Source: a virus. Taken from it: a stretch of DNA of 32,830 nucleotides. Location of the stretch: positions 1 to 32,830 of the IMG/VR virus record IMGVR_UViG_3300034061_002830; one strand, given 5' to 3'. Made by a program: the position numbers and the translations under genes. Every line of letters starts with the position of its first letter. The first letter of the stretch is position 1. Shown piece by piece: positions 1-7,982 of the stretch. Under the pieces are notes generated by a model. The model saw only the letters and a program-made list of their open reading frames with translations, did no database searches and had not been told where the DNA came from.

Positions 1-126
1 GATTGATGTTAAAGCACGACCAACGCCTGTATCAGACAAGCCGCGAGTGACCGAACCTAATATTCCTGAACCTTGCGTTGGGCCAGCTGCGTTTGCTAAT
101 GGCGTGCCTGCCGCCGTTCCTAATGC
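1..126. repeat. Terminal direct repeat, left copy
   Basis: This stretch is identical to 32696-32821. Such a repeat at both ends of a contig means the assembly closes into a circle of about 32,695 bp. That fits a circularly permuted, headful-packaged phage genome, as is usual for P22-like phages, or a circular form. The repeat lies inside one coding gene, so it is more likely an assembly overlap than a biological terminus. Confidence 0.9.
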
Positions 127-327
127 CCCAGATAAAGCACCGCCAAGGCCGCCTGTAAGCGCACCCTGAAGGGGCTTCCCGCCTGTAAGGGCAGACCCAA
201 GGCCACCTGCGATAGCCCCGCCAGCCACACTTCCCAACGTGCCAGAAAGGCCAAGGGCTGTTCCGATACCAGGGGCCAGGAAACTTGCTGCTGCGGGGAT
301 GATGATCCGACCGATACTCCTACTCAT
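1..327 (-). CDS. Putative ejection/internal virion protein, N-terminal part (gene crosses the contig junction)
   Basis: An open frame starts at the ATG at 327 and runs without a stop to base 1; it continues in frame at 32695 to the stop at 32087. The joined protein is 311 residues. The N-terminus (MSRSIGRIIIPAAASF...) is hydrophobic, and the first 100 residues are a Gly/Ala/Leu-rich run of small residues, as seen in P22 gp7/gp20-type DNA-ejection proteins that enter the host membrane. The ATG overlaps the stop of the upstream GNAT gene (ATGAGTAG), indicating translational coupling. Position after the tail accessory genes and before two other large virion genes supports an ejection role. Function is inferred from composition and order; I recognise no specific domain. 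Confidence 0.7.
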   Translation of the reverse strand, partial: MSRSIGRIIIPAAASFLAPGIGTALGLSGTLGSVAGGAIAGGLGSALTGGKPLQGALTGGLGGALSGALGTAAGTPLANAAGPTQGSGILGSVTRGLSDTGVGRALTSI

Positions 328-760
328 AGCTCACACTCCAAATTTTCATTTGCGAAGAACAACCAGCCTTTTCTAAAATTTTAGCCAGCCTATCATTTGA
401 CCAGGCGTAAAGTATTTCGCTTACGCCCAGATTCTTTAGATATTTATGGACATCAGCAATAAAACGAATGCCGTTCCCCCGATGCTCCTTGTCTATGTAA
501 ATCGCCTCATTGGATGCTTGGGTCTTGTGTTTGTACCGTGGGTTTTTCCCGATGCAGTAAACTGAATACGCAACTATCCTGCCGTTATCCCTAATAATCG
601 CAGCCAACATGTGACCCGCTAGGCTGGCTGTGATATAATAATCCCAATCAATATTGGGCTCGCCATAATTATCTTTATCCAGCACCTCACTGTAATGTTC
701 GGCAACATTGGGCGCTATTTCATCCGCAATAGTATGCAAAGGGACATAATCAATTTTCAT
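320..760 (-). CDS. GNAT-like N-acetyltransferase
   Basis: The 146-residue protein has the GNAT layout: an N-terminal helix region, a central strand pair (HMLAAIIRDNGRIVAYSVYC), then an acetyl-CoA-loop-like segment EAIYIDKEHRGNGI (motif A, R-G-N-G-I), and a C-terminal strand and helix (LGVSEILYAWSNDRLAKILEKAGC). The start at 760 is chosen because its ATGA overlaps the preceding stop and GAGGG sits 4-8 bases upstream; a longer frame would begin inside the upstream gene. It lies between a tail accessory gene and an ejection gene, where P22-like phages of alphaproteobacteria often carry a GNAT gene. The substrate is unknown; it may modify a virion or host protein. Confidence 0.7.
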   Translation of the reverse strand: MKIDYVPLHTIADEIAPNVAEHYSEVLDKDNYGEPNIDWDYYITASLAGHMLAAIIRDNGRIVAYSVYCIGKNPRYKHKTQASNEAIYIDKEHRGNGIRFIADVHKYLKNLGVSEILYAWSNDRLAKILEKAGCSSQMKIWSVSYE

Positions 761-1182
761 GATGCCCTCACCAAGCCAGAGATTGTTACAGGAACAGTTA
801 AAGTAGTCCAAGTGGGCGGATAAATTCTGTTGTTTGTCTCAGCTGTGCCGGATGCTGAAAACCCAGGGCCGGAACAGGCAGCAATTAGCCCCTGTCCTTG
901 TATGTCTAATGGGAAATCAAAGTAGGTTGTGCCTGCAACGCTAGAAGTGCTTGTCGCAGGCGAAATAACTACCTCAAAATAAACAAATTGGCCGTTAATG
1001 ACCCAATAAGTCCCGGCCTTAGTGGCAGCCCCAACCTCAGTCAGCCCGGTAAAAACAGGCGTGAACAATTCACCAGCCTGCCCAATTGACAAATCCTCAA
1101 AAAAGCGCAGCCATGACGTGCGCGGCTTGAGGCTTTCGGCCTCAACCATCTGGTCATATGTTGGCAACTGAACGCTAGGCAT
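757..1182 (-). CDS. Conserved virion-region protein, unknown function
   Basis: A 141-residue protein. The first 45 residues are charged or helical with a PTYDQMVEAE segment; the remainder is rich in Thr, Ser, Gly and aromatic residues in short alternating stretches, which suggests a beta-rich fold. It has a good ribosome site (GGGAG about 8 bases before the ATG), overlaps the gp10-like gene by 8 bases and ends in the ATGA of the GNAT gene, so it sits inside the structural operon. A tail or tail-tip accessory role is plausible from position only. I do not recognise the family. Confidence 0.6.
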   Translation of the reverse strand: MPSVQLPTYDQMVEAESLKPRTSWLRFFEDLSIGQAGELFTPVFTGLTEVGAATKAGTYWVINGQFVYFEVVISPATSTSSVAGTTYFDFPLDIQGQGLIAACSGPGFSASGTAETNNRIYPPTWTTLTVPVTISGLVRAS

Positions 1183-2587
1183 TTAAATAACTCCCTATAA
1201 TCGCAATCTTGACAGGCTCGGAAATGCGAATACGAAAAGTCATCTGCTCGGCAATGCCAAGCCTGCGGAAAGTCACTTGTTTCTGATACTGACCCACCGC
1301 ACCAATGCTTGTCGTGTACTCATCCGACCATGTGCGTGCGCCATCTTTAGAGAGGCTCAAGGATACTAAGGGATTAGAACCTTGACCAGATTGAAGGCCA
1401 ACACCTGTTTCAAAACCTAAAACAAGGCTATTGTATCTTATGCGGCGTTGTTCGTCAACAAGATGCGTGTATGTTCTTTCGCGCAGTATTGATTCGCCGT
1501 TGTCCGAATAAAAGTTTAAGCTCATTTGGTAAATCTTGCCATTGCGCCTATCACCCACCAAAAATTTATTAAACGCAGTTGCCCCGCAATACCCAAGGTG
1601 TTGCTGGAATTGGCCATCTTCCCCAAGATACGCTCGCTCATGCCATAGCTGCGTAGTCAAATCATAAACTAGCGTGGTGTCTAGCCCGCCACCCGTTAAG
1701 ACATAAAAAACATGCCCATCTTCTTGATAAGAATACGCTGTCATTCCCTCTGGGTTATTGATAGATTGAATCTTGCGAATAATCGGCGGCGTAGCGATAG
1801 AAACTGCATCAAAGCCCCTTGCCCGATACACAATTCCTAATCCCTCTTTATCACGCCCAACCCAAAAAATACTGTTATCCAACGGAATAGCAGTATTGGG
1901 GGCAAGAATGCCAACGTCGATTTTGCCGCCTGAAATTCTGCGGAACGGGCTTGCGGCGTTTCCAGTGTTTCCCCATATCTCGGTGGTGCGCTCACCAAAC
2001 AACCAAAGACTGCCAACCGCGTTTAACACCCTAACCAGTTTATCAGGGCTAGATTCTGCGTTAGCAAAGTTTAGGGCGTTCCAAGAACTTGCATTGTTCA
2101 AATCTGACCATTGAAACCGCCCAGAATTAACCCGACTCACAACGGAATATCCATCAATAGTCGTAATGGAGCTTGCCGGAAGCAAATCTGCATCCGTCAC
2201 CTTAGCAAAAGTGTTGCTAGTATAATTTAACGTATAAACAAAAGATTCATCACAAATTGTCAGCTCAATAACATTTTCATCAACCGTAATATTTCCAACG
2301 GATGTATCAAGCGTTCCGCGTGCTGTTCCATTCCCGGCGGAATCAATTTCAAACAATTGCGAACCAGAAATAGCAAAAAATCTGCCGTTCACCGATGTGA
2401 ACACTTGCCGGATAGGGCCAGAGCCGACTTCAGAGAATTGCGTAAGCCCTGGTGTCCCATACATAGCAGCCGTTTCTTTTCCCTGCGGGTCAGCGACGGC
2501 AAATAAATTAACGCTTCTTTGCGCGTCAAACGGCAAGGAGCGTTCTTGATAAGAAGGGCCAACTAAGCCAATCTTCACGATGTCCAT
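1175..2587 (-). CDS. P22 gp10-like tail accessory (packaged-DNA stabilisation) protein
   Basis: At 470 residues it matches the length of P22 gp10 (about 472), which with gp4 and gp26 closes the portal channel and anchors the tail spike. The N-terminus (VGPSYQERSLPFDAQRSVNL) and repeated beta-blade-like segments such as NGRFFAISGSQLFEID and GSLWLFGERTTEIWGNTG are typical of the phage stabilisation family. The ATG at 2587 overlaps the end of the gp4-like gene by 13 bases, a tight pairing also seen in P22. I am confident of the family; binding partners are inferred from P22. Confidence 0.85.
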   Translation of the reverse strand: MDIVKIGLVGPSYQERSLPFDAQRSVNLFAVADPQGKETAAMYGTPGLTQFSEVGSGPIRQVFTSVNGRFFAISGSQLFEIDSAGNGTARGTLDTSVGNITVDENVIELTICDESFVYTLNYTSNTFAKVTDADLLPASSITTIDGYSVVSRVNSGRFQWSDLNNASSWNALNFANAESSPDKLVRVLNAVGSLWLFGERTTEIWGNTGNAASPFRRISGGKIDVGILAPNTAIPLDNSIFWVGRDKEGLGIVYRARGFDAVSIATPPIIRKIQSINNPEGMTAYSYQEDGHVFYVLTGGGLDTTLVYDLTTQLWHERAYLGEDGQFQQHLGYCGATAFNKFLVGDRRNGKIYQMSLNFYSDNGESILRERTYTHLVDEQRRIRYNSLVLGFETGVGLQSGQGSNPLVSLSLSKDGARTWSDEYTTSIGAVGQYQKQVTFRRLGIAEQMTFRIRISEPVKIAIIGSYLNA

Positions 2588-3270
2588 CCAGTATAAATAT
2601 TATTTGTGCCCAATATATTCATAGGCGGTTTGTCCATGCTTTTATTTCTAGCGACTGATTGCTTAATTGCACGAAGCGAGTCATCGGCAATTTTAAAGAC
2701 ACTTTGGTCGGCTGGCTGGCCATATTCTGGAGCAATCTCATTGGCCAGATTGTACACTAACGCACGTTCCCAGCCCGGGGGCAACGAAATAACCGTGTCA
2801 ATATCAAAGGCAGTTAATGCCTTTTCAGAAAGCAAAAAGATGCTGTAACTCGCAGACGGAACAGGCCACAACCGAATAGTGACTAACGGCATTGCGTTGT
2901 CATTGGTATAAAACTGTGGGATTCCGCCCGTGGCTTTTTGCTGTATATAATTTACATATGTTTGATCATCTATCGGCTCAAGGGCATAATCAGTCGTGCC
3001 GATTCGAACATAAGCAGAAATAATAGAAACCGGACGGGATGTGTTAAATACCCCGCCCGTTCCCATTGTATAGCTTGCCTGATTACCGGTAAGGCTAAAT
3101 GTTTCCCATGCACGGGCATAAACTAATAGGCTGTCATTTGCCCATGATGAAACCATCATGTTTAATGCGTCAAGGCCGTCACTAATCTCGTCCGCCGATG
3201 GCGACTCTGATTTAGTTAAAGCCCCAATTTTTTGCAATGCCTTAGTAATAATACCGCGTGCAGTTGTCAT
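2575..3270 (-). CDS. P22 gp4-like head-completion/tail accessory protein
   Basis: The 231-residue protein begins MTTARGIITKALQKIGALTKSE, followed by SADEISDGLDALNMMVSSW, a helical arrangement characteristic of P22 tail accessory factor gp4. That protein binds the portal as the first head-closure factor. The C-terminal half contains PPGWERALVYNLANEIAPEYG, another typical segment. P22 gp4 is about 166 residues, so this version is longer in the middle. It follows a 50-residue gene with no gap (stop at 3271) and overlaps the gp10-like gene. No peptidoglycan-hydrolase motif is obvious, although P22 gp4 has been reported to have such activity. Confidence 0.8.
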   Translation of the reverse strand: MTTARGIITKALQKIGALTKSESPSADEISDGLDALNMMVSSWANDSLLVYARAWETFSLTGNQASYTMGTGGVFNTSRPVSIISAYVRIGTTDYALEPIDDQTYVNYIQQKATGGIPQFYTNDNAMPLVTIRLWPVPSASYSIFLLSEKALTAFDIDTVISLPPGWERALVYNLANEIAPEYGQPADQSVFKIADDSLRAIKQSVARNKSMDKPPMNILGTNNIYTGWTS

Positions 3271-3423
3271 TTAATCCACCTTGGCAACACGGCCACGGCG
3301 TTTGGGCGCTTCATCTTCAACAGAATCCTCACCTTCAACAACCCAGCCCGTTTCTTTTAGTTGCTCAATTTGCCAATCTTCACTGACAAACTTAACCGCC
3401 TCGCCTTTTGTCATCGTGATCAT
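3271..3423 (-). CDS. Small acidic/basic head-region protein
   Basis: A 50-residue ORF beginning MITMTKGEAVKFVSEDWQIE and ending in an acidic stretch (EGEDSVEDEA) followed by a basic tail (PKRRGRVAKVD). It fits exactly between the stop of the upstream 107-residue gene (TAATATG, one-base gap) and the ATG of the gp4-like gene, so the operon would have an unexplained gap without it. An internal ATG three codons in is an alternative start. Small proteins of this kind sit between coat and head-completion genes in many phages; function unknown. Confidence 0.65.
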   Translation of the reverse strand: MITMTKGEAVKFVSEDWQIEQLKETGWVVEGEDSVEDEAPKRRGRVAKVD

Positions 3424-3424
3424 A

Positions 3425-3748
3425 TTAATCACCAATCGCAACAGCAGGGCGCTGGCTTTCAGGGCGCAGAACCGTAATCACGTATGTTTCAGCAGCAGGG
3501 TTAATTGCTGATGCAGTTGCATTAACGAACGTCAAAGCAAGCGTATTAGCTGCGCTTACACGGGCATTCACAACACCAAGACCAGCAGATACGGACGGCT
3601 TATTAACCATCACGACATCATTTAGGCGCAAATTTGGAACAGTAAATGTTTGTTCAGCGGTTGTATTGGCAGCAACAGAAACAACATCAAGCGACTGGCT
3701 AATGATGTATACCCCGTATGCGTTGCCGTTTAAAATTCCAACAGTCAT
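3425..3748 (-). CDS. Putative head decoration or coat-associated protein
   Basis: A 107-residue protein of mostly small, hydrophobic and Thr/Ser/Asn residues, with alternating beta-like segments (YGVYIISQSLDVVSVA, QTFTVPNLRLNDVVMV, AETYVITVLRP). It follows the major coat gene, separated only by a strong hairpin, and its ATG has an upstream AAAGGA ribosome site. Genes here often encode capsid decoration or stabilising proteins. No family is recognised, so the role rests on position and composition. Confidence 0.55.
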   Translation of the reverse strand: MTVGILNGNAYGVYIISQSLDVVSVAANTTAEQTFTVPNLRLNDVVMVNKPSVSAGLGVVNARVSAANTLALTFVNATASAINPAAETYVITVLRPESQRPAVAIGD

Positions 3749-3771
3749 ATTTTTGTCCTTTCAAAGAAAGT

Positions 3772-3795
3772 GATAGGGGGCGGATGCCCCCTATC
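3772..3795 (-). terminator. Hairpin downstream of the coat gene (partial terminator or mRNA stabiliser)
   Basis: A perfect 10-bp stem (GATAGGGGGC / GCCCCCTATC) with a 4-base loop lies 8 bases after the coat stop codon. On the minus strand it is followed by ACTTTCTTT, a modest U-rich tail. Because the structural operon continues, it probably attenuates transcription or protects the coat mRNA, setting coat above the downstream genes. Confidence 0.75.
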
Positions 3796-3802
3796 AGGTT
3801 AG

Positions 3803-5050
3803 TTATGCAGTTAAGCGAACAGCCCATTCAGGACGAACCGCAGCCAAGCCCCACAAGCAGTCAAGACGCATGATCATCTGGTCTGTCTTAATATCAAAAC
3901 CACGCAGTAAGCGGATGTTGATACCGTCAACAGATTTAGATGCCACCATGTCGAGGCCTTCAGGTTTAACCATCGGCAATGAAGCAAAGCGGAATGCAGA
4001 CTTGTGGAATGCAAGGTTTTGCGACAAGGCAGAGGATTCAGCACCGACAAAGACCAACGCAGCCGTATTAGCAGGCAGCGCAGATACGTTTTGCAACGAA
4101 CCAGACGCAGAGCTGTAGATAGTTGGGCTGATTGACAATGTGGCCGTACCAGTACCCGACGCAGTAGCGTTTGCCGTAACAACAAATTGCTGCAATACGC
4201 CAAGGTCAGCTTTTGTAATGGGGTGAACTTGGTTAACACCAGCGATGGTGAACACTTGTCCAGCCGTTACCGTACCAGTCGTGTTGGTCAAGCCGTTTAC
4301 GCCCAGCTGTGTTGCACCCGTTGCAGGGGTTAATACAGCAGAAGCAACTGCTACGCCAGTCACGTCGTTACCGTTTGTCTGAATAGGCAATAAGTTATTA
4401 CGCAGGAACGTAAAGCCGTCTGCTTCACCCATGTAGCCATTGCGGTATTGTTCAGCAATCGCCGTGCTAGATTGGAACAAGCCCTTGCGTGCGTTTACCG
4501 CGCTGCGGTTAGCAGCAGGGTTTAGCAATACAAAGCGATTATCCATATCTGGGCACGCATATTCATCAATTTTCTGACCAGCAGCAAGGATTGTGTCTGT
4601 ATCAAACACAGTTGCACCAGCAGTACCCACACTGTTGTAAACAGCGTTTTTAGCAAGAACCATTGCGCGGGATTCAACGTCTTGTGCCAAGCGAGAAACC
4701 GCAGGCTCAAGGAATGTTTTAGCCCAGTCTTTCAAATCACGCTCTGTTGCGATTTCAAAAGATGTCAGGTTGAATGAAACAATGCTGCGGTTGTTAACAG
4801 TCAATGGAACTGATAATTCATCAACGTCTGACATTGTAGATGTAATATCAGGTGTAGATGTTGCATTGAATCGTGTAGGCAGGCCAATGTTGGCAGTCAC
4901 ACCAGCTTTGAAGCCATTGTAAGAACCGAACGTGCGCTCTGGCTCTTTATCAATTGCTTTCACAAACTGGATTTTGTCTTCAAACATTTCGCCCATCAGG
5001 CCAGAGATAATCTTACCCTGTTCTGATACGTTTAAGATTGTATTAGGCAT
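3803..5050 (-). CDS. Major capsid protein, P22 gp5-like
   Basis: This 415-residue protein (P22 gp5 has 430) has the features of the P22 coat family: N-terminus MPNTILNVSEQG, an N-arm, then FNATSTPDITSTMSDVDELSVPLTV and SFNLTSFEIATERDLKDWAK, the segment forming the HK97-fold spine region. A Gly/Thr-rich stretch around residues 220-320 is the likely insertion domain. The C-terminus has LRGFDIKTDQMIMRLDCLWG. It follows the scaffold gene by 9 bases and precedes a strong hairpin. Assembly into procapsids with the scaffold is inferred from P22. Confidence 0.88.
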   Translation of the reverse strand: MPNTILNVSEQGKIISGLMGEMFEDKIQFVKAIDKEPERTFGSYNGFKAGVTANIGLPTRFNATSTPDITSTMSDVDELSVPLTVNNRSIVSFNLTSFEIATERDLKDWAKTFLEPAVSRLAQDVESRAMVLAKNAVYNSVGTAGATVFDTDTILAAGQKIDEYACPDMDNRFVLLNPAANRSAVNARKGLFQSSTAIAEQYRNGYMGEADGFTFLRNNLLPIQTNGNDVTGVAVASAVLTPATGATQLGVNGLTNTTGTVTAGQVFTIAGVNQVHPITKADLGVLQQFVVTANATASGTGTATLSISPTIYSSASGSLQNVSALPANTAALVFVGAESSALSQNLAFHKSAFRFASLPMVKPEGLDMVASKSVDGINIRLLRGFDIKTDQMIMRLDCLWGLAAVRPEWAVRLTA

Positions 5051-5059
5051 CGTCTTTTC

Positions 5060-5863
5060 CTATCGTTGTCTGTACCATTCCATCAGCTTCTTTGGATCAT
5101 CCGCGAGCCGTGAAAGGGTCTGGTTGGGTGAGCCACTGCCCTTGACCGCACGTAAAGGCGCGGGAGCCGCAGTAACAGGTTTTTTTGCCGTAAAGCCTTT
5201 AGCCTCTGCCTTACCCAGCAAAACAGCAGCTTGCGGGATTGACATATCAAGCAAATCTAAAAGCCTATCTTCTTTTTGAAGATTGTAGATTGCGACAACA
5301 GGGTCTTCTAAAGACATAACCAGACGCTCAAGGTCTGGCGGGAACTGTGAAACAATTGGAGTCACTTCTTGAAGAACTACATCGTAATCTGAGGCTTGCG
5401 CCCTAAATTCTTTTGCTCGCTCGGCGATTTCTACCTCTCGCTTTACAACCCAATTTGCCTCAACATTTTCTTGTTGTTGTTGTAATCTGGCTTTTTCGCC
5501 TTCGTTTAGCTTTTGGCTAATTTTATAATCAGTCAGTGCGTCCACATATTCATCATAAGTGTCGAACTGAACAATTTCTGGCGCTTGTTGCGGCTTAATG
5601 GCCTGCTGCGCCTGCTGCAACTGCGATAACTGGTCGCGCAATTGCTTATTTTCCATCTTTAACCGGATAGCGCGGCGTTTTTGCTCGGCGTGGGCTTTAA
5701 CAGCCTTGTCTGGCCAAACTTCTTGGGTTTCTTCACCCGCTGCCTCTTGGGTCTTTTCTTCAGTGGTTGTTTCAGTTTCAGAAACATCCTCTTGAATTTG
5801 GCTTGATGCGTTGTCTAATTCGGCTTGCTCAGGGGATGCCGTATCAATCGCTTCGGTTGTCAT
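5060..5863 (-). CDS. Scaffolding protein
   Basis: The 267-residue product is highly charged, Gln/Glu-rich and mostly helical. It has an acidic N-terminal 50 residues, a Gln-rich coiled-coil segment (residues about 60-95, MENKQLRDQLSQLQQAQQA), a central conserved-looking part (QFDTYDEYVDALTDYKISQKL), and a basic C-terminal helix (LADDPKKLMEWYRQR) like the coat-binding helix-turn-helix of P22 gp8. Length is close to gp8 (303). It lies between portal and coat genes as in P22 and overlaps the portal stop by 4 bases. Confidence 0.85.
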   Translation of the reverse strand: MTTEAIDTASPEQAELDNASSQIQEDVSETETTTEEKTQEAAGEETQEVWPDKAVKAHAEQKRRAIRLKMENKQLRDQLSQLQQAQQAIKPQQAPEIVQFDTYDEYVDALTDYKISQKLNEGEKARLQQQQENVEANWVVKREVEIAERAKEFRAQASDYDVVLQEVTPIVSQFPPDLERLVMSLEDPVVAIYNLQKEDRLLDLLDMSIPQAAVLLGKAEAKGFTAKKPVTAAPAPLRAVKGSGSPNQTLSRLADDPKKLMEWYRQR

Positions 5864-7890
5864 TGTATCATGCTTTCGTTGCTTGTTGCAATCCCTTCAA
5901 ATGGGATGATTGCCCGGGCGGCAATTTCATTGGCAACAGCAATTTCTTGTTGCTGCCTTAATTTGTTGTCCTCATTGATTAGCCGTGCGGCCTCAATGTC
6001 CAGCTTGTATCGCTCAATCGCTATCTTTTCTTGTTCAAGCACAAGGCGCGCGCGCTCAATTTCTTGATCATTCGCCTCTGATTGCGCCTTTAGAGCAAGG
6101 TCTGCCTGTTTCAATTCTAGGCTATCCTGCATGTTTTTTAACTCTGCTTCCATAGCCGCAATTGTTGCTTGGCTTTGCTGTAATGCTTGCACCATTTGCG
6201 CCTTTTCGGGGTCTTGTGCATCTTCATCTTCGCCCAATATTTCTTTTGGAATAGTGCGCTTCAGGCGCTCGGCGATTGCATCAGCACCCGGGAAGTCGGA
6301 ATATTTGAAATATAAATCACCAGCGACCTGCATTAGTGCCGGATTGCCCTTGAATGCCTCTGTCAAATAAGCGAGTGCCTCTTGGCGGCGTGTGGTAAAA
6401 GAAGGGCCAGTGATAACCTTAACCGTGTACTTACCAGTCCGAAGGTCAACGGGCTTTTGTTGATCCTCAACCATTGCGCCGTTAATACCAACCAACACCG
6501 ACTCATCTTCGGGCGTAATAACTCGGACAGTGCGCGGTGTATCATAAACATCAGGCGTAGCAAAAACTAATACCTTGCCTGCATGTGCGATAGCTTTGGT
6601 CAAATTATCGCTAAAGTGATAAGTCGCAATATCGCCCTCTAATTTGCGGGCATTAATTGCAACGCCGGATGTTTCATTACTGCGTGCGCCGATAGATGCA
6701 TTATAAAGCCCCATCGTGGCCTTAATGTCGTCCACAGCGCCACGTGCTGCACCAATAATGCCAACAGGTGGTTGGGGTGGTGGAGTAATCACTAATGCCG
6801 GATAAGGCTGCCCAGATTCGTCTTTGTGCTTGTAGCGAAGCACGGCAGCCTTGTCAGGATACAAATAATCTTCAGCAAAATCTTCCGTTTGTCCGGCTGC
6901 GGCTGTATAGGTTGCCTTAGGCGCGCGCAAAAGCAATTCTGTTTCTAGCGACTTCCAAAGGTTAAATTGCTGCTGTGCGCCTTTGGATTTGCGAATAAGG
7001 CTAAATAATTTGCGCTCACCCTCTTGCCACGCCTCTTGGCCGTAAACGGGAATAATCGGGATATATCGCCCCGGAAAGTCACCCTGTTCTAAAACATCTT
7101 GGCCAGAAAGAATGTATCGCTTTACCTTACGCTTAGTAACCCGCCGGGTTGCGACATACGCGATGCCTTCTTGTGCTTCTTCCTTGCTGCCATCTTCCAA
7201 TTGCCCCATGACAACGGATTCTTCATGTATTTTAAAAAACTCACAAATTGTGATTGTATCGTCATCCTTTAATGGCTTATTACGGCCTTGCTGGTCTGTG
7301 TTAAACGAAACTGGATTAAATTTTGGATAATCCTTTTTAAATTTAGCAACACTAATCTTTTCTAACACAAAAGCGTGCATAGCGTCGCTGCCGTCAGCTT
7401 CCACAGATTCGCTGTCAAGTATAATGGCCAGGGGATTAATAACGCGCTTAAAGCAAAGCCGCTGGTTAAACGATTCCTCATCTTCGTATTCATGATCAAT
7501 GCGGATAAAGCCAATAGATGATTTAACCGCAAATTCAGCCGCCATGTCATAGGCGCTGTCTGCGTTTGATTGATATTCAATATTTCGAATTAAGCCCTGA
7601 AAGACTTCCGCAGTTTCAGTGTTTGCGTCATCACCATCAGGAATAATTTTAATAGTTGGCGTATTAATTCTAATATCATTTACAGTTTGATTGATAAATT
7701 GCTGAAGCTGGTCAATTTGCAAAGCAATCCGGCCATTTTGAATTGACTGATTATAAGCATCTTGCTGCCATTGACAGCCCTGTTCATCGGACATAAACCG
7801 CAAATCTTCGCGGGCGGCTTCATAAATATCATTCCAAGCTTGCGAATCAAGCTTATAAAGGTCTAGCGCGTCTTTAACGATTTGTTCCAT
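5860..7890 (-). CDS. Portal protein, P22 gp1-like
   Basis: At 676 residues this is close to P22 gp1 (725). The N-terminal part (WNDIYEAAREDLRFMSDEQGCQW, then QFINQTVNDIRINTPTIKI) and core (SIGFIRIDHEYEDEESFNQRL) are typical of P22-like portals, which form the dodecameric DNA channel and packaging-motor dock. Residues about 570-665 are a long Gln/Glu/Ala-rich helix matching the portal barrel that projects into the P22 capsid. The ribosome site is weak (GAG 5 bases before the ATG). It precedes the scaffold gene with an ATGA-type overlap. Confidence 0.9.
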   Translation of the reverse strand: MEQIVKDALDLYKLDSQAWNDIYEAAREDLRFMSDEQGCQWQQDAYNQSIQNGRIALQIDQLQQFINQTVNDIRINTPTIKIIPDGDDANTETAEVFQGLIRNIEYQSNADSAYDMAAEFAVKSSIGFIRIDHEYEDEESFNQRLCFKRVINPLAIILDSESVEADGSDAMHAFVLEKISVAKFKKDYPKFNPVSFNTDQQGRNKPLKDDDTITICEFFKIHEESVVMGQLEDGSKEEAQEGIAYVATRRVTKRKVKRYILSGQDVLEQGDFPGRYIPIIPVYGQEAWQEGERKLFSLIRKSKGAQQQFNLWKSLETELLLRAPKATYTAAAGQTEDFAEDYLYPDKAAVLRYKHKDESGQPYPALVITPPPQPPVGIIGAARGAVDDIKATMGLYNASIGARSNETSGVAINARKLEGDIATYHFSDNLTKAIAHAGKVLVFATPDVYDTPRTVRVITPEDESVLVGINGAMVEDQQKPVDLRTGKYTVKVITGPSFTTRRQEALAYLTEAFKGNPALMQVAGDLYFKYSDFPGADAIAERLKRTIPKEILGEDEDAQDPEKAQMVQALQQSQATIAAMEAELKNMQDSLELKQADLALKAQSEANDQEIERARLVLEQEKIAIERYKLDIEAARLINEDNKLRQQQEIAVANEIAARAIIPFEGIATSNESMIQ

Positions 7891-7982
7891 TCGGGCTCAA
7901 AATGTCTAGCATCGTTCCCCATATAAGCGGGTGCTTTTAAGCAGGGTGATACGCGCATCAGAATTATAATTGATTTGCTGTT
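7891..7982. other. Short intergenic gap between TerL and portal
   Basis: A 92-base non-coding stretch in the late operon. I see no convincing promoter, terminator or ribosome-bound ORF; a 31-codon frame running into the portal gene has no Shine-Dalgarno sequence and is not annotated. Confidence 0.5.
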
